Assembly: GCA_963800135.1 (NCBI GenBank) | Contig: CAWCZR010000021.1 | Coordinates: 62,001-126,000, forward strand | DNA from: DASPSM01 sp963800135 | Lineage (GTDB): Bacteria; Planctomycetota; Planctomycetia; Planctomycetales; Planctomycetaceae | Reading direction: 5' to 3' | Length of the DNA stretch: 64,000 nt | Shown: piece by piece, positions 33,745 to 45,270 of the stretch | How positions within the stretch are numbered: the first letter of the stretch is position 1 | Layout of the letters: each line of letters opens with the position of its first letter | Notes under the pieces: generated by a model | What the model saw: only the letters and a program-made list of their open reading frames with translations | Told to the model about the DNA's origin: nothing | Databases searched by the model: none | Program-made: the position numbers and the translations under genes

Positions 33745-36700
33745 GTGTCCACCGATTTTCTGATTGTGACCGCGTTGCCCAAAGAGCGGGACGCGTGTCT
33801 CGCTCGACTCCAAGACCGTCGTGAACTGCTTGTAGCCGACTACACGGTCAATGTCGGCACAATCGGCTGCCTCACTGTGACGGTAGCCCTCGCCGACAGA
33901 ATGGGGAACGTTAACGCTGCGACCGTGACTACAACTCTCATCATGGCGCTTCGCCCACAGAGTGTCTTACTCGTCGGCATTGCCGGAGGAATTCGGAAGC
34001 AAGCTAAGAATCCAGGCACTCCCGATCCAAGATCGTTGGGCGACGTCATCGTCGCCGAGCAGGTGGTCGACTATGAATTGGCCAAGATGGAGGCATCGGG
34101 CATCGAACGGAGGCCATTTACGCATCCTGCCGCAGCCCGGTTGATCCGTGCCGCTCGTGAGCTGCGCCCGGACGATTGGAGTGTCGACCTCCGCGCAAAG
34201 CGACCGACAGTTGGTTCGGACCGGGATTCGGCAACAGAGTCATTCGGAACCGTGTTGTCCGGCGAGAAAGTGGTGGCGGATGTCGCCTTTCTAAGCGAAG
34301 TGCGGCAAGTATGCCCCGCAGCCATCGCCGTGGAGATGGAGGGGTTCGGTGTCGCAAGTGCTTGCCATCAGGCAAGTCCACCGGTCTCCTTTTTGTTGAT
34401 CAAGGCGGTCTGCGATTTCGCCGATGAGCACAAAGGAGATGATTGGCACCCCTATGCCGCTGACGCCGCAGCAGCATTCGCTGCTGCCCTGATCAGGCGC
34501 ATGGCCGCGATGCCAAGTGTGTCAGATTCGGAGCCACCCAAAATCGCAGGAGAGCCTGCAAAGTCGTACGCGACGACCGACGCTTCACTGGGGTTTGCGG
34601 CCAAAAGCGGCAACGCGGCCATTGACGATTCGCGACGGTCTGTCGGTGTTGCGGACGAACAGGCACATTCGATTCCCCTTGAAGCGATGCTTACTTCGTC
34701 GCTCGCACAGGGACCCGGTGTGCCGACCGACGTCACGACTCCGGTATCCGTGGAGCCGCCTAGATTACCCGCGCCGCACATCTCTCGTTCCAAGACGTTT
34801 CCAGCCCTTGCCTACGAGTTGAGCCAACCGGGAACGGTGGCCGTAATCGGATATTCAAAGTCCGGCAAGACGAGCTTGCTCGCAGAATTTGTGCGCGGTC
34901 ATCCATCTAGCTGCATGTGGCTCACCGTTGAGCGGCGCTCGTCATCTGACGAGGAGTGGTGGGACTTGGCGGTCGTTCAGTTGGCGGGACACTTTGGGTT
35001 GAGCGACGTTACTTCAGCTGCGGTTGGCGAGCATCTACTCGACGAGGTCAAACGGCAACGCGCCATCATCGTCATTGATGACGCTCATCTTTTGCGGGAT
35101 CTCGCCGGCATGCGCTTTTTAGACCAAGCCGTGGCGGCGAGCCATGGACAGCTTGCAGTGATATTGGCGGGCGTGGACGAGCCCGCGTTCGTCGATCGGA
35201 TGCGTTCACAAGCCATTCCGACATGGCGCATCCCAGGATTCGCGCTGGACGAATGCGTTACTCTGTTACAGGATTCGACTGGCGTCCTGGCGGCACCACA
35301 GCTCGCAGCCTTGGCCGCCTTGCGCGACCGCACAGATGGCCACCCTGGCATCGTGCGGCTATGCCGTGATCGCATTCGGCGAATTGAGACCGCCAACGAC
35401 GCGACAGCATTCATTACGGGCTTGGACGGCGGATTTGGCACGGGACCGGATGCATTTCATGCTGCTCTGTTCGCCACGTTTCAGGCGGGACTTTCTGCAG
35501 ACGAACTTGACCTATGCCAGCGCCTGGCAATTGCAATACACGGATTCTCACGCCGTCTGGCGGAACAGCTTTGGGAACACCGCGACGCGCCGGTGGAGTT
35601 CGCTGACGCGTGGGACGGCTGCCTTCGCAGAGCATTTGACCCGATTGGAGAAGCGCGACACCAGCTTCCAGCTCTCTATCGCGACGGCCTGCTGAAGCGC
35701 TCGACCCTGCCCGAGAAGCAGACATGGCATGAGATCGCTGCCGACGTGCTAAGCAAACCCGTCGACGGCGGCATCGAGGTTATTGATGCAGGAGACGCCG
35801 TCGAGCATGCAATGCTCGCTGGCCGAACGCAAGTCGCCGTTCATCAAGCAAGCCAGTTCTTGCTGATTGCTGGCGGACGCTTCCGCAGGGTGGCCAGCCG
35901 ACTCTTGGTGGCTCGCTTCGAGCGGCTCTTCGAGTCGTGCAGCATCGCAAAAGCCGTGGATTGGGCGACACTGGTTCGCTGGTACGTCGCACGAGCAACC
36001 GCGTATCGGAACACAAACCAAGAGGAGCGGGCCTTAGCGGCTGGTCACATGCTGTACGGTGCACTGACCGACGACGGGAACGATCCGACATCCCCGGCCG
36101 GACTTTTGGGCTGGGCAACGCTAATGATCCACGCTGCAACCTTCGGTCAAGTCCATTGGGCGCTGTCAGCCGCCCGTCACCTGAAAGACGGCGCGGTGGA
36201 TGGATCGGAGGTTGCAAGTGTGGGGATGCTCCGATGTGCTGTGCTCTCTGCGTATCTCGCCTCAGACGCCGATCCGACTGACGGCATCCGTTTCGCGCTG
36301 CAGAACCGCGATGGGGGTCCGCTGCAGTTGTGGGACGAGCGGTTTGGATTCGATTTCTGGCGTGGCGTCGGTTTCCGGATATACCAATTCCTCGATCAAC
36401 GCCAAACTTTGGAAGCGGCCACATCAGCCTGCGAGGCCCTTCAAGAAGTTGCAGACGTGGCCGCCGCCACTGGGGAAACCGAAATCGCAATCATGGCTCT
36501 GGGCGTCCGCGGCCGCATCCAAATTGACTATGTCCGAGATTTCGCGGCCGCTCTCAGCACGGCTCGCAAGATTGAATTCGTCGGTGATCCTAGCGATACG
36601 CGCGCTGCTGCGTTCGGTTTCCACGCGCTCGGAAACGCGCATCGATGCCTTGGAGATCCCGCGTCCGGGGCCGAGGCCTATCGAAAGGCACTGGGGCACT

Positions 36701-39326
36701 GGCCCCGGTCAAGCACGTCGGAACGGGCGGAAACGACCTTTATGCTGGGCGTGTGTCAGGCGCGCATGGCGGCTTACAAAGACGCGTTCGATCGTGTCGA
36801 GGAGGCGGCCGAACTCTATCTCTCGACCGGTCCTTCATCTGGGCCGTTGAGCGCTGTCCATTGTTACTTTGAGGCCGCGAATGCGGCGCTTTTGGGCTTG
36901 CCCGTCGCTAAAGCGCTGCGGCCGCTTTTCGCGCACACGCGTTGCTCGAGAAGGACTATCGCGGGTCACCACAATGGGTCGTCCTCGCGCAGCTGGGAAT
37001 GCAATTATCCCACAGGCTCGATTCGCGTGCGGCAGAAATCAAACAGGCCCCGCCCGGCTTTACAATCGGAATTCGACGCAATGAAGCCGACACAGCAATG
37101 GAACCGTCGGCTCCCACTCTCTTGCTGGGACGCGCGTGTGCCCTGGCGGGCTCTCCACATCGCGCCTTGCGGCTCTTCGACGACGTGGCGAAGCAGGTCA
37201 AACTCCCAATGGCATCGTTAGGGGTGTCGCTATTTGGGGTGGAAGCCGCGCTGTCTCGCGCGACATAGTGCGTGCTACTGAGTTCTGCGCGAGGCTGCTG
37301 CACGCCTACGAGACCGATCCTGGTTTGGCGGTAGCGCCAGAGAGAACATCTGTTACGAACTTCCACATATCGCGAGTCGTGTCTCTCGCCGCCGAAGCGG
37401 TCACCATTGAGGAGTACCAAACAGCAGTGGCAGCGGCCGCCGAGACCACGGAGCTGATCGAAGGCCCGAGCGCGGCCCGTACCCTACGGGATGCGCTGAT
37501 GGGCCTAAAGCACTGGTTCCAGGACGGAGAAGACGCTGGTCTCAACACGGCCTTTTCCTCGGCCGTTCGTTCCGAAGCCTTGAACGTCGCCCGGGAGCTG
37601 GCTTGGTTCTGGTGCTTCCGTCATGCAGTTGGACGACCTTTGAGTCTGGGGGACCTTCTAAAGTGGCAGTGGCGGCTCGTTTGGACGTCCCTCGAAACCG
37701 GCGCGCGCGATCCGTCGTTCTTGGCCGCCTTCCGGACTCAGCTGCACGATTGGTGGAGCCGACTAGCAAGCTCTGTGGATGGAGAATCGTTTGCAGCGCG
37801 CATTCGCGACGCGCTAGGTCGGGAAGGGGACGCGTGGCAGGTTCTTTGCGCGACCCGAGCTCTGCTCGCAGAAACGCTCGCGACTGAAGCCGGAATGGCG
37901 TCGCTCTGCGAAGCCGCCGGCGAAACGCTGACGGCCCTTGGTGATCTGGAATGGCTCATACCGACACGTGAACGCGTGATTCAGGGACTGGCCGAACTTG
38001 TGCTGTCACCACTGGCGAGCGAGCGTCAAGCCACCTTGAACGCCGACTTAGGACGCTTGGAAGAAGCCGTGCGCGAGCCCCAGAGAAACGACAATGCGGA
38101 ACGCCAGAAATGGGGAAGCGACGTTGCGGGGCTGCGGTTGCTCTTTGCGTACGTCGATTCGCACGTGCTGCAACCGAATACGACAACGATGTTGCTCAGT
38201 CTCTGCTCGCGCGGTGCCTCATTTCACGATGGATGCTTCTGCAGCCAATTACTACGTGTGGCTGCGTCATACGATTAAATCCGAGCCGATGACGATCGCG
38301 CGACTCAACGAGGTCAACGCAGTGCTCTCGTCGGCCGACGCAGGTCGTTTGGCGCGTTCGACGACGCTGCCGGCCTATCTCCGATGCCGCGTTGCCCTCG
38401 TGCATTACGGCGCCATTGCACGCACGGCCACGAAGACGCTTGTGCAATCAGTCGCTCTATTGGGGACCCAAAGGAGCCTGGGACATCTGGTCGCGGGATC
38501 CGCCAGCGCAGCGGCTCACTGTCAGTTCGATCAATCGCTTGCCGCGATGAGAGCTGCAATCGGTGACTTAGAAGGAGTCGTCGCCGAGCTTCGCGCCACA
38601 CGCGAAGGTGGCAGCGACCTCCCCTTCGCTCTAAGGGATTTGGGTGACCAGCGGCACTTGGTTGGAATGTCCCTTCGGCGCCTGAATCAGGCTGCGACCG
38701 ATTGGCGGGAATGGTTTCGCTCCGCCCTCACGGACTTTTCTGAGTGCGTGGATCTTGCCGCGTCCCTCGAGGGCACCGATGGACAGCTGCTCCGGCTGCA
38801 AGCGGCGTTCGAAGGTCGATTCATCGCTGAAATCCTGCAGGACGATGCGCAGGTGGCTCGATTTACGCCGATTATCGAAAGTGGCCGCGGAATTCCAGAA
38901 CTTGCCAAGGAATTGGAAGACTTAGAGGAATTGCACGCGCGCAACGGCATGTCGCCGAATAGTGATGCTGCCCGGTCATTTGCACTTGAAAACGAGGACG
39001 CTGTTCAAGATTTCGTCGAAATGAACATGAGGGCAATGGGGCTACCGGAAGATCGCCGGCGGCACGTGGAAGATGATGTCCGAAAGTTGGCCCGTTCAGA
39101 GGAGGTCCAACGCAAGTTCTGTCGGTACCTTCAGCCGGTGCAGAACCTAGAGCACACGCTGTCGCCCGACACGATTTACACAAGGCCGACGAAGTACACC
39201 TGCGCATGCACATTGCTGAATTGCGGAACGGTGATTGAGACGGACGACATCGACGTGGCGATCGATGCGATGAAGCGGACCTATTGCGACGGATGCGCAA
39301 AGCGAGCACCCTTGCTTGCAGACTGA
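33745..39326 (+). CDS. Phosphorylase-like/STAND NTPase/helical-repeat sensor protein, three frameshifts
   Basis: GTG 33745 (after GGAG) starts a nucleoside phosphorylase (PNP/MTAN-like) domain of about 255 residues, with VEMEGFGVAS near 195-204 and a catalytic-type Asp in AVCDFAD at about 224. A P-loop NTPase follows: Walker A GYSKSGKTS (about 369-377) and Walker B IIVIDDAH (about 441-448). The rest is a long helical-repeat region with a Cys-rich end (CACTLLNCG, YCDGCAK). Frameshifts near 36920, 37250 and 38200 each vanish with one base change, giving one protein of about 1860 residues. This is the layout of STAND antiviral sensors with a nucleotide-depleting effector. It is divergent from the Ubl operon. 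Confidence 0.75.
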
Positions 39327-39630
39327 CGAACAGCCGTAGCGAGCAAAGTTCGCTGATTTCATGGTGCGACGCGCTCCCGCGACACGAATGCAACGCCACA
39401 AGTCCAAACTCCGTCGACTATTAGGAGGCTTCACGAATCGCGTTGAATTGGAGTTGATCCAGGTCGGGATCAGAGTCATTTCCACACCTTCGGTAAAGCT
39501 CCAGATGGTGGCTTTCGAACGTTGGCTTCTTCTCGAAATAACGCGAGAAGCTTGACTGACCGGGGACCTTCGGCTGGCCGATCGAATGCTTTGGCGGCGA
39601 GCAACCCCAACCTGAAAACCTCTGATCCGA
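39327..39630. other. Gap between STAND gene and IS66
   Basis: About 300 bp with no gene. A small hairpin (CTTCTCG/CGAGAAG near 39530-39551) might terminate the large gene. The last 10 nt are the left flanking repeat of IS66. Confidence 0.4.
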
Positions 39631-39683
39631 GTGAGCGTTCGCCGAATCCATACTTGCCAGGTCGCTTAGCCTGAGGATTTGCG

Positions 39684-40079
39684 ATGCAATCTCTTTGGAG
39701 GCGAGCGATGGGACGGCCACCTGCTGGGTTAGATGAGCATCTGGATTGGCAGCAACGGCTGGAGAGTCAGAAGGCCAGCGGTTTGAGCATTGACCTGTAT
39801 TGCCTTCGCGAAGGCGTGTCGAAGACGACCTTCTATCGTTGGACCAATCAGCTGCGGGATGGTATCCCGGAAGCATTGGTTGCGGAAGAAGCGGCCCGGA
39901 AGCAAGCCGAGTCAGGTGAGGCCCTGTTCCTGCCTGTCTCGCTCAAGGCGTCTCCGGTGGAGATCGCATTGCCGAACGGAGGCGTAGTGCGACTGCCCCT
40001 CGGCGTTGGCCAGGCTGTGCTCGTGGAAGTCATCCGGGTTGTGGGTGCGTTACGCCCCTGGACGGCGCCGCAATCATGA
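39684..40079 (+). CDS. tnpA: IS66 accessory protein TnpA
   Basis: The 131-residue protein has the helix-turn-helix of IS66 TnpA (SGLSIDLYCLREGVSKTTFYRWTNQLR) and a C-terminal strand region (VEIALPNGGVVRLPLG). A shorter start at 39708 is possible. Its stop overlaps tnpB by 4 nt, which suggests translational coupling. Confidence 0.88.
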   Translation: MQSLWRRAMGRPPAGLDEHLDWQQRLESQKASGLSIDLYCLREGVSKTTFYRWTNQLRDGIPEALVAEEAARKQAESGEALFLPVSLKASPVEIALPNGGVVRLPLGVGQAVLVEVIRVVGALRPWTAPQS

Positions 40080-40483
40080 ACTTCTCAGACCTCCGGATCT
40101 TTCTGTGTACGACGCCCACGAGTATGACTTACAGCTTCGATCGCTTGATGGGCCTGGCTCAGCAAACGTTCGAGCAGGACCCATTGTCGGGCCACTTGTT
40201 CTTGTTTCTGAACCGTGAGCGGGATCGGATCAAGATCCTGTTCTGGGATCGCGACGGGTTTTGCATCTGGTACAAGCGACTGGAAGCCGGCACGTTTCAG
40301 CTGCCAACCGTTGCCAGTCACGAGCAAGGCATCGAACTGGACTCGTCCCAATTGGCTCATTTGCTGGGCGGCCTTGATCTGAGGACGGGGCGCCGACGGA
40401 AGCGGTATCGGCGCACGGATAGATTTGTTCGACAGGCGAATTCTTTCGAGAATACATCTTCCTCGATGGACGAGAGTCGGTAA
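40076..40483 (+). CDS. tnpB: IS66 accessory protein TnpB
   Basis: The 135-residue protein has the TnpB signature blocks of IS66: YSFDRLMGLAQQTFEQDPLSGHLFLFLNRERDRIKILFWDRDGFCIWYKRLEAG. TnpB is needed for transposition in IS66 elements; its exact function is not known. It overlaps tnpA and precedes tnpC. Confidence 0.92.
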   Translation: MNFSDLRIFLCTTPTSMTYSFDRLMGLAQQTFEQDPLSGHLFLFLNRERDRIKILFWDRDGFCIWYKRLEAGTFQLPTVASHEQGIELDSSQLAHLLGGLDLRTGRRRKRYRRTDRFVRQANSFENTSSSMDESR

Positions 40484-40496
40484 AACAGTCGACGTG

Positions 40497-42222
40497 ATGG
40501 ATCGCGCCGACTCGCTTCCGACCGACCTGGTGGAATGTCACCGACTGTTGCTCGCGGCCTACAAACAGGCCGTGCAGCTGGAGCGTCGTGCAACGGAGTC
40601 CGAGCGACGTGCGACCGAGTCCCAACAGCGGATCGCAGAGCTCGACCGTGTCTTGGACGCGACGTCAGCTTCGTACGAGGATCTTCAACATGAGCATGCC
40701 TCAATGTTGGAGGAGCTGGCTTGGTACAAGCGCTGGGTTCACGGCCGTCGTCGGGAGCGGATTGTCGAGGCCCCAAGCCAGCAGCATCTATTTGATCTGA
40801 CTCCGTCCGGCGCGGTGGAAGCTCCCGCTCCTCTCGATTCCCGGGCGCCACGCCAAGAGATTGCGGGCCATTCTCGCCGTCGTTCCCACCAACGCGAACT
40901 GGATCTGTCCAGTCTACCGCACCATCGGCACGAGCGAGATTTGCCGGACGCGGAGAAGATCTGCAGCGGCTGCCGGCGCGCGAAGGACCGGATCGGCGAA
41001 GAGGTGACCAGGGTTCTCGAATACGTCCCGTCGAAGCTGGAAGTGCACGAGCACGTGCGGCCGAAGTACGCATGCCGCTACTGCAAAGATGGGGTGTCGA
41101 GTCCTCCGCCCCCGGAACGGCCGATCGCGCGAGGCATCGCCGGTCCCGGTCTGATCGCTCAAATCGTCGTCAGCAAGTTTAGCGACCATCTGCCGCTGTA
41201 CCGTCAGGAAGACATCTTTGTGCGTCACGGCCTGCACCTGTCGCGGAGTACTTTGTGCGACTGGGTGTCGGCTGCGGCTGAGCTGTTTGCGCCGCTGTAC
41301 GAACTGCAACGGCGGTTGATGCTGCAGTCGGCCGTCCTCTGGACCGATGACACACCGGTCACCGTGCTGGTGGGAGGTGAAGAAGGAAGCCGGCAAGGTC
41401 GCTTCTGGACCTACGTGGGCGACGACGAGCATCCGTACTCGGTGTACGATTTCACGATGAGTCGGGGTCGAGACGGTCCGCAAAGCGTCTTGCGGGATTT
41501 TCGGGGCTATCTTCATGCGGACGCCTATGCCGGCTACGACGGGATCTTCCTGGGACCAGGCAGCCAGATCGTCGAGGTCGCCTGTTGGGCCCATGCGCAG
41601 AAAGTTCTTTGACGCGCGGAAGAGCTCTCCACGCGAAGCGCATCAGGTGCTCAATTGGATCGGGCAGTTGTACGACATCGAAGATCGAGCGCGACCCCTG
41701 ACGGCTGCCGTGCGCTGTGAACTGCGGAACGTGGAGGCCGTTCCCCTACTCGACCGGCTTGACGCGTATCTCACTCAGCTCGCGTCGCACGTGCTTCCCA
41801 AAAGTGCTCTGGCCAAGGCCGTCGCCTATGCCCGCAATCAATGGGACGCCTTGCGGCGCTATACACAGGACGGCCGTCTTACGATCGACAACAACACCTC
41901 AGAACGAACGCTGCGTCACCAAGCGATCGGCCGCAAGAATTGGTTGTTTATCGGCAGCCAAGATACGGGTCCACGGGCGGCGGTCCTGTACACGATCCTG
42001 GCCGGCGCAAAGCGTCATCGCATTGAGCCCTGGGCGTACGTCCGAGAACTTCTCATGCAACTGAACGCAGACGACCAACGACTCGAAGACCTGCTTCCCG
42101 ATCGTTGGGCCATCCAGCATCCCGAGTCCATGCTGACCTACCGCTTGGAAGAGTCACGCAACAAAGCGGCCATCAAACGCGACCGCCGAACTCGCCGTCG
42201 TGCTCAGGCGGGATGCCACTAA
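40497..42222 (+). pseudogene. tnpC: IS66 transposase TnpC, frameshifted
   Basis: The first frame gives a coiled-coil N-terminus, a zinc-finger type region (CSGCRRAKD, CRYCKDG) and the first catalytic Asp (LWTDDTPV) plus LHADAYAGYDG, ending at CWAHAQKVL. The second frame resumes with ARRKFFDAR and carries the Glu motif region (TIDNNTSERTLR) and the C-terminus. Two bases missing in a GCGCGC-like tract near 41596 explain the break. Unless this is a sequence error, the transposase is inactive. Confidence 0.85.
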
Positions 42223-42276
42223 ATCCCGGCCCGCTACCCCCCACACACACACACCATGGGGCCAGCGAACGCTCAC

Positions 42277-42630
42277 TCTGATCCGACGAGATTCCGGGAA
42301 TTTGATTTCCGAGATGAGTTTTCGGGACTGACGTTTTCCCTGAGAATTTCCCACTTCTGATCGGACTGCTCAAATTCAGAAAACGAACGTTTAACGGAAT
42401 ATGGTCGCAGACGGTATGTGACGCTACCACCTTGGGAGAAACAACCCGAGACGCTCGCGTTGTGCGGCGATGCACTAGAGCAGTTTCCCTTTTTACGCAG
42501 CCACTTAAGCCAATGCATGAAAGCGTTTGCGACGTCGGTGGCATCACGCGGCCCGGCTACGAATAACGGTGAATTGCTCTAGGAGGGGTCGGTAAGCCCC
42601 CCCTACCCGATTTGCCGCCGCGTCGCGCGC
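42277..42630. other. Gene-free region after IS66
   Basis: About 350 bp with the right IS66 flank and a candidate 108-bp palindromic element at 42475-42582. I see no gene. Confidence 0.4.
42475..42582. repeat. Small element with CTAGAGCA inverted ends
   Basis: CTAGAGCAGTTTCCC (left) and GGTGAATTGCTCTAG (right) are imperfect inverted repeats about 108 bp apart. It may be a MITE-like element; no target duplication was found. Confidence 0.45.
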
Positions 42631-45270
42631 CTAATCCTTGGCCCTGACAAGATGCTTCTGCATCACTTTCCGGTCACCGGCTGTCAACTGCTCAGGCCCG
42701 AGCTTGATTGTCAATTTGGCGATCTTGCCGTTGAAGCGGAACGGCACCTTGTAGTCCTGGTCGTCCACCGGAGTCCGAAGATCCATTCCCACGTCGAAGG
42801 TTTCGTCAATTGACATCAGGAAGGGAATTGAGTGTGGCATCGTCTCACGGGCGACTTCCTGATCGTCAACCTTCAACACGCCGGTGCCACCTTTACCGGG
42901 GCCGGGTCCGTCGTACTTGAAATCAAATGCAATCGTATGCTTGCCGGGGGTCAAAGCCTCTTTGCCTTCCCAGCGGAATCGCTTGATGTCCAGGCCGTTG
43001 TACAGAAACACCGGTTTGCCTTTAAGTAGGTACAGACCATAGCCGCCGAAGCGGCCGCCCAGGGTATTCAACATCCCCTCGCCGCCGCCTTCGGGGATTT
43101 CGACCTCGGCTGTTATGCTGTAAGACTTGTTTAGGATGCTCGGCGCGTTACCGACGGGAAGGCCGGCCGTCACTCCCGAGTAGGTAAATAAAGTGCGCCC
43201 GGCGGTCGCGCTCGGCCGAGGCGTGATGATCCGCGGGAGGACGGAGTTATCCAGTGGGAACACGTTGTACTTTGCCCCCTCAACCAGAAAGAGTTCCTGC
43301 AACTCGCGCAACTTGTCGGGATTCTTTGCCGCGAGGTCGTTGTTCTCCGAGTAATCCTCGGCGATGTTGTACAGCTCCCATTTGTAGCCATTGACCACGT
43401 CGGGCAGCTGGGCCGTGCCCAGGAGCCAGACGGGAACAGGCGGCGGCGTGGCGGCGATCCAGCCGTCATGGTAGATCGCACGGGCGCCAAACATCTCGAA
43501 GTATTGCGTGTCGCGCCTGGAGGGAACATTGGAGTTGGCTTGGTCAAAGGTGTAAGCCATGCTGACACCCTCGATCGGTTTCTGGGCGATGCCGTTCACC
43601 ATTACCGGCGCCTGGATGCCGGCCGCTTCGAGGATGGTGGGCACGACGTCGATGATGTGGTGGAACTGTGAACGGACGCCACCGACGTCCTTGATGTGGC
43701 CAGGCCACGAGATACACATGCCCTGCCGCGTTCCGCCGAAGAATGAGGCCACCTGCTTGGTCCATTTGAAGGGCGTATCGAACGCCCAGGACCATGCCAC
43801 GGACATATGCGGATAGGTCCCGGCCGAGCCCCAGGCATCGTAAAACTTCATCTGGTCGGCAATGGGGATGTCGAGGATGGCGTTGTAGGCCGTCATCTGG
43901 TTGGGCGTACCGACCAACGTGCCCTCCGCGCTGGTGCCGTTATCGCCACTGATGTAGATGATCAGCGTGTTGTCGAGCTTGCCCATGTCCTCGATGGCCT
44001 GAATCACGCGGCCGATCTCGTGGTCGGTATACGCCGCGTAGGCGCCGAACACCTCCGCTTGATGGGCAAAGAGCTTCTTATTCTCGGCGGGCAGCGTGTC
44101 CCACTTCGGCAGACTATCGGGCCAGGGCGTGAGTTGAGCATTCGCAGGGATTACGCCCAGACGCTTCTGGTTGGCGAAGATTTGGTCGCGCATCTCGTTC
44201 CAGCCCATGTCGAACTTGCCTTTGAACTTATCGACCCACTCTTTGGTGGGCTGGTGCGGCGAGTGGGTTCCCCCGGGAACGTAATAGAGGAAGAACGGTT
44301 TGTCCGGCGCGGAGGCATTCAGTTCGTTCATGTAGTGGATAGCCTGATCCGCCATGTCCGTAATCAGGTTGTATTTCGGCTTGCCGATCCACGGAAAGAC
44401 CTGGGTTGTGTTCTCAAAAAGGTAGGGCGTCCACTGGTCGGTCTCGCCTCCCATGAAACCGTAGAAGTAGTCGAAGCCCATGCCGACGGGCCATTGGTCG
44501 AAGGGCCCCGCCGTGCTGTATTGATAGGTGGGCGTGTTGTGATTCTTCCCAAACCACGAGGTGGCGTAACCGTTCTGCTTGAGAATTGTGCCGATCGTCG
44601 CATTGTCCACGCCGATCACCGAGTCGTAACCGGGGTAGCCTGTTGACATCTCCCCGATGACACCGAAGCCGACGGAATGATGATTTCGGCCCGTAATCAA
44701 AGCCGCGCGCGTCGGCGAGCAGAGAGCCGTGGAGTGGAACTGGGTGTAGCGCAGACCCGCCTTGGCAACCCGGTCCATGGCGGGTGTGGGCACCACACCG
44801 CCAAACGTGCCCGACACGCCGTAGCCCTGGTCGTCGGTCATGATCAAGAGCACGTTGGGCGCGCCTTTAGGCGGGACCACCTGCGGCGGCCAGTACGGCT
44901 TGGAATCTTTGGCATTGAGGTTGATGACACCGCCGAACTTCGGAGCGGGGTTCGGGAGGTACTTTCCGTCAATCGTGGTCGTGCCGCTGGGCGAACCGGG
45001 TGCTGGGTTCGTCCGCGGCTGGTCAACCTGTGCGGCATCACTCGCTTCGGGATCCCCCATCATCGCAACGAGTTGGCCCCTCGTTAGACTCTCGGAACAG
45101 CGCGCGGCGGTGACAGATTTGGCAGCGAGTGTTGCCTTGGCGCCAACCTGCTGTTCGGGCTCACGAGCGTTCGCCCTCAGCAAGAGCTCTACGTTCTCCG
45201 ACGCCGCTGCATAGCCGAGCAGCGCCCCCAACCCGATCGCGAAGAAACCCTGTAACCTTGAAGTCCTCAT
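42631..45270 (-). CDS. Arylsulfatase
   Basis: The 879-residue protein starts at ATG 45270, after AGGAGATGACGAC. A hydrophobic N-terminal segment (LQGFFAIGLGALLGYAAA) suggests export. The sulfatase domain shows metal ligands in LLIMTDDQGYG (about 142-151), the formylglycine motif CSPTR with Cys184, then GFDYFYGF and YISGDNGTS. Cys184 must be converted to formylglycine by an activating enzyme not present in this window. A beta-rich C-terminal domain follows (about 690-879). The substrate is a sulfated compound, unspecified. Confidence 0.92.
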   Translation of the reverse strand: MRTSRLQGFFAIGLGALLGYAAASENVELLLRANAREPEQQVGAKATLAAKSVTAARCSESLTRGQLVAMMGDPEASDAAQVDQPRTNPAPGSPSGTTTIDGKYLPNPAPKFGGVINLNAKDSKPYWPPQVVPPKGAPNVLLIMTDDQGYGVSGTFGGVVPTPAMDRVAKAGLRYTQFHSTALCSPTRAALITGRNHHSVGFGVIGEMSTGYPGYDSVIGVDNATIGTILKQNGYATSWFGKNHNTPTYQYSTAGPFDQWPVGMGFDYFYGFMGGETDQWTPYLFENTTQVFPWIGKPKYNLITDMADQAIHYMNELNASAPDKPFFLYYVPGGTHSPHQPTKEWVDKFKGKFDMGWNEMRDQIFANQKRLGVIPANAQLTPWPDSLPKWDTLPAENKKLFAHQAEVFGAYAAYTDHEIGRVIQAIEDMGKLDNTLIIYISGDNGTSAEGTLVGTPNQMTAYNAILDIPIADQMKFYDAWGSAGTYPHMSVAWSWAFDTPFKWTKQVASFFGGTRQGMCISWPGHIKDVGGVRSQFHHIIDVVPTILEAAGIQAPVMVNGIAQKPIEGVSMAYTFDQANSNVPSRRDTQYFEMFGARAIYHDGWIAATPPPVPVWLLGTAQLPDVVNGYKWELYNIAEDYSENNDLAAKNPDKLRELQELFLVEGAKYNVFPLDNSVLPRIITPRPSATAGRTLFTYSGVTAGLPVGNAPSILNKSYSITAEVEIPEGGGEGMLNTLGGRFGGYGLYLLKGKPVFLYNGLDIKRFRWEGKEALTPGKHTIAFDFKYDGPGPGKGGTGVLKVDDQEVARETMPHSIPFLMSIDETFDVGMDLRTPVDDQDYKVPFRFNGKIAKLTIKLGPEQLTAGDRKVMQKHLVRAKD

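Larger units (their letters stand above)
39631..42276 (+). mobile_element. Complete IS66-family element
   Basis: The ends are GTGAGCGTTCGC (39631-39642) and its complement (42265-42276). TCTGATCCGA occurs directly on both outer sides (39621-39630 and 42277-42286), containing the 8-bp target duplication expected for IS66; the exact border is ambiguous by 2 bp. Inside are tnpA, tnpB and tnpC genes in the usual order. Confidence 0.93.
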
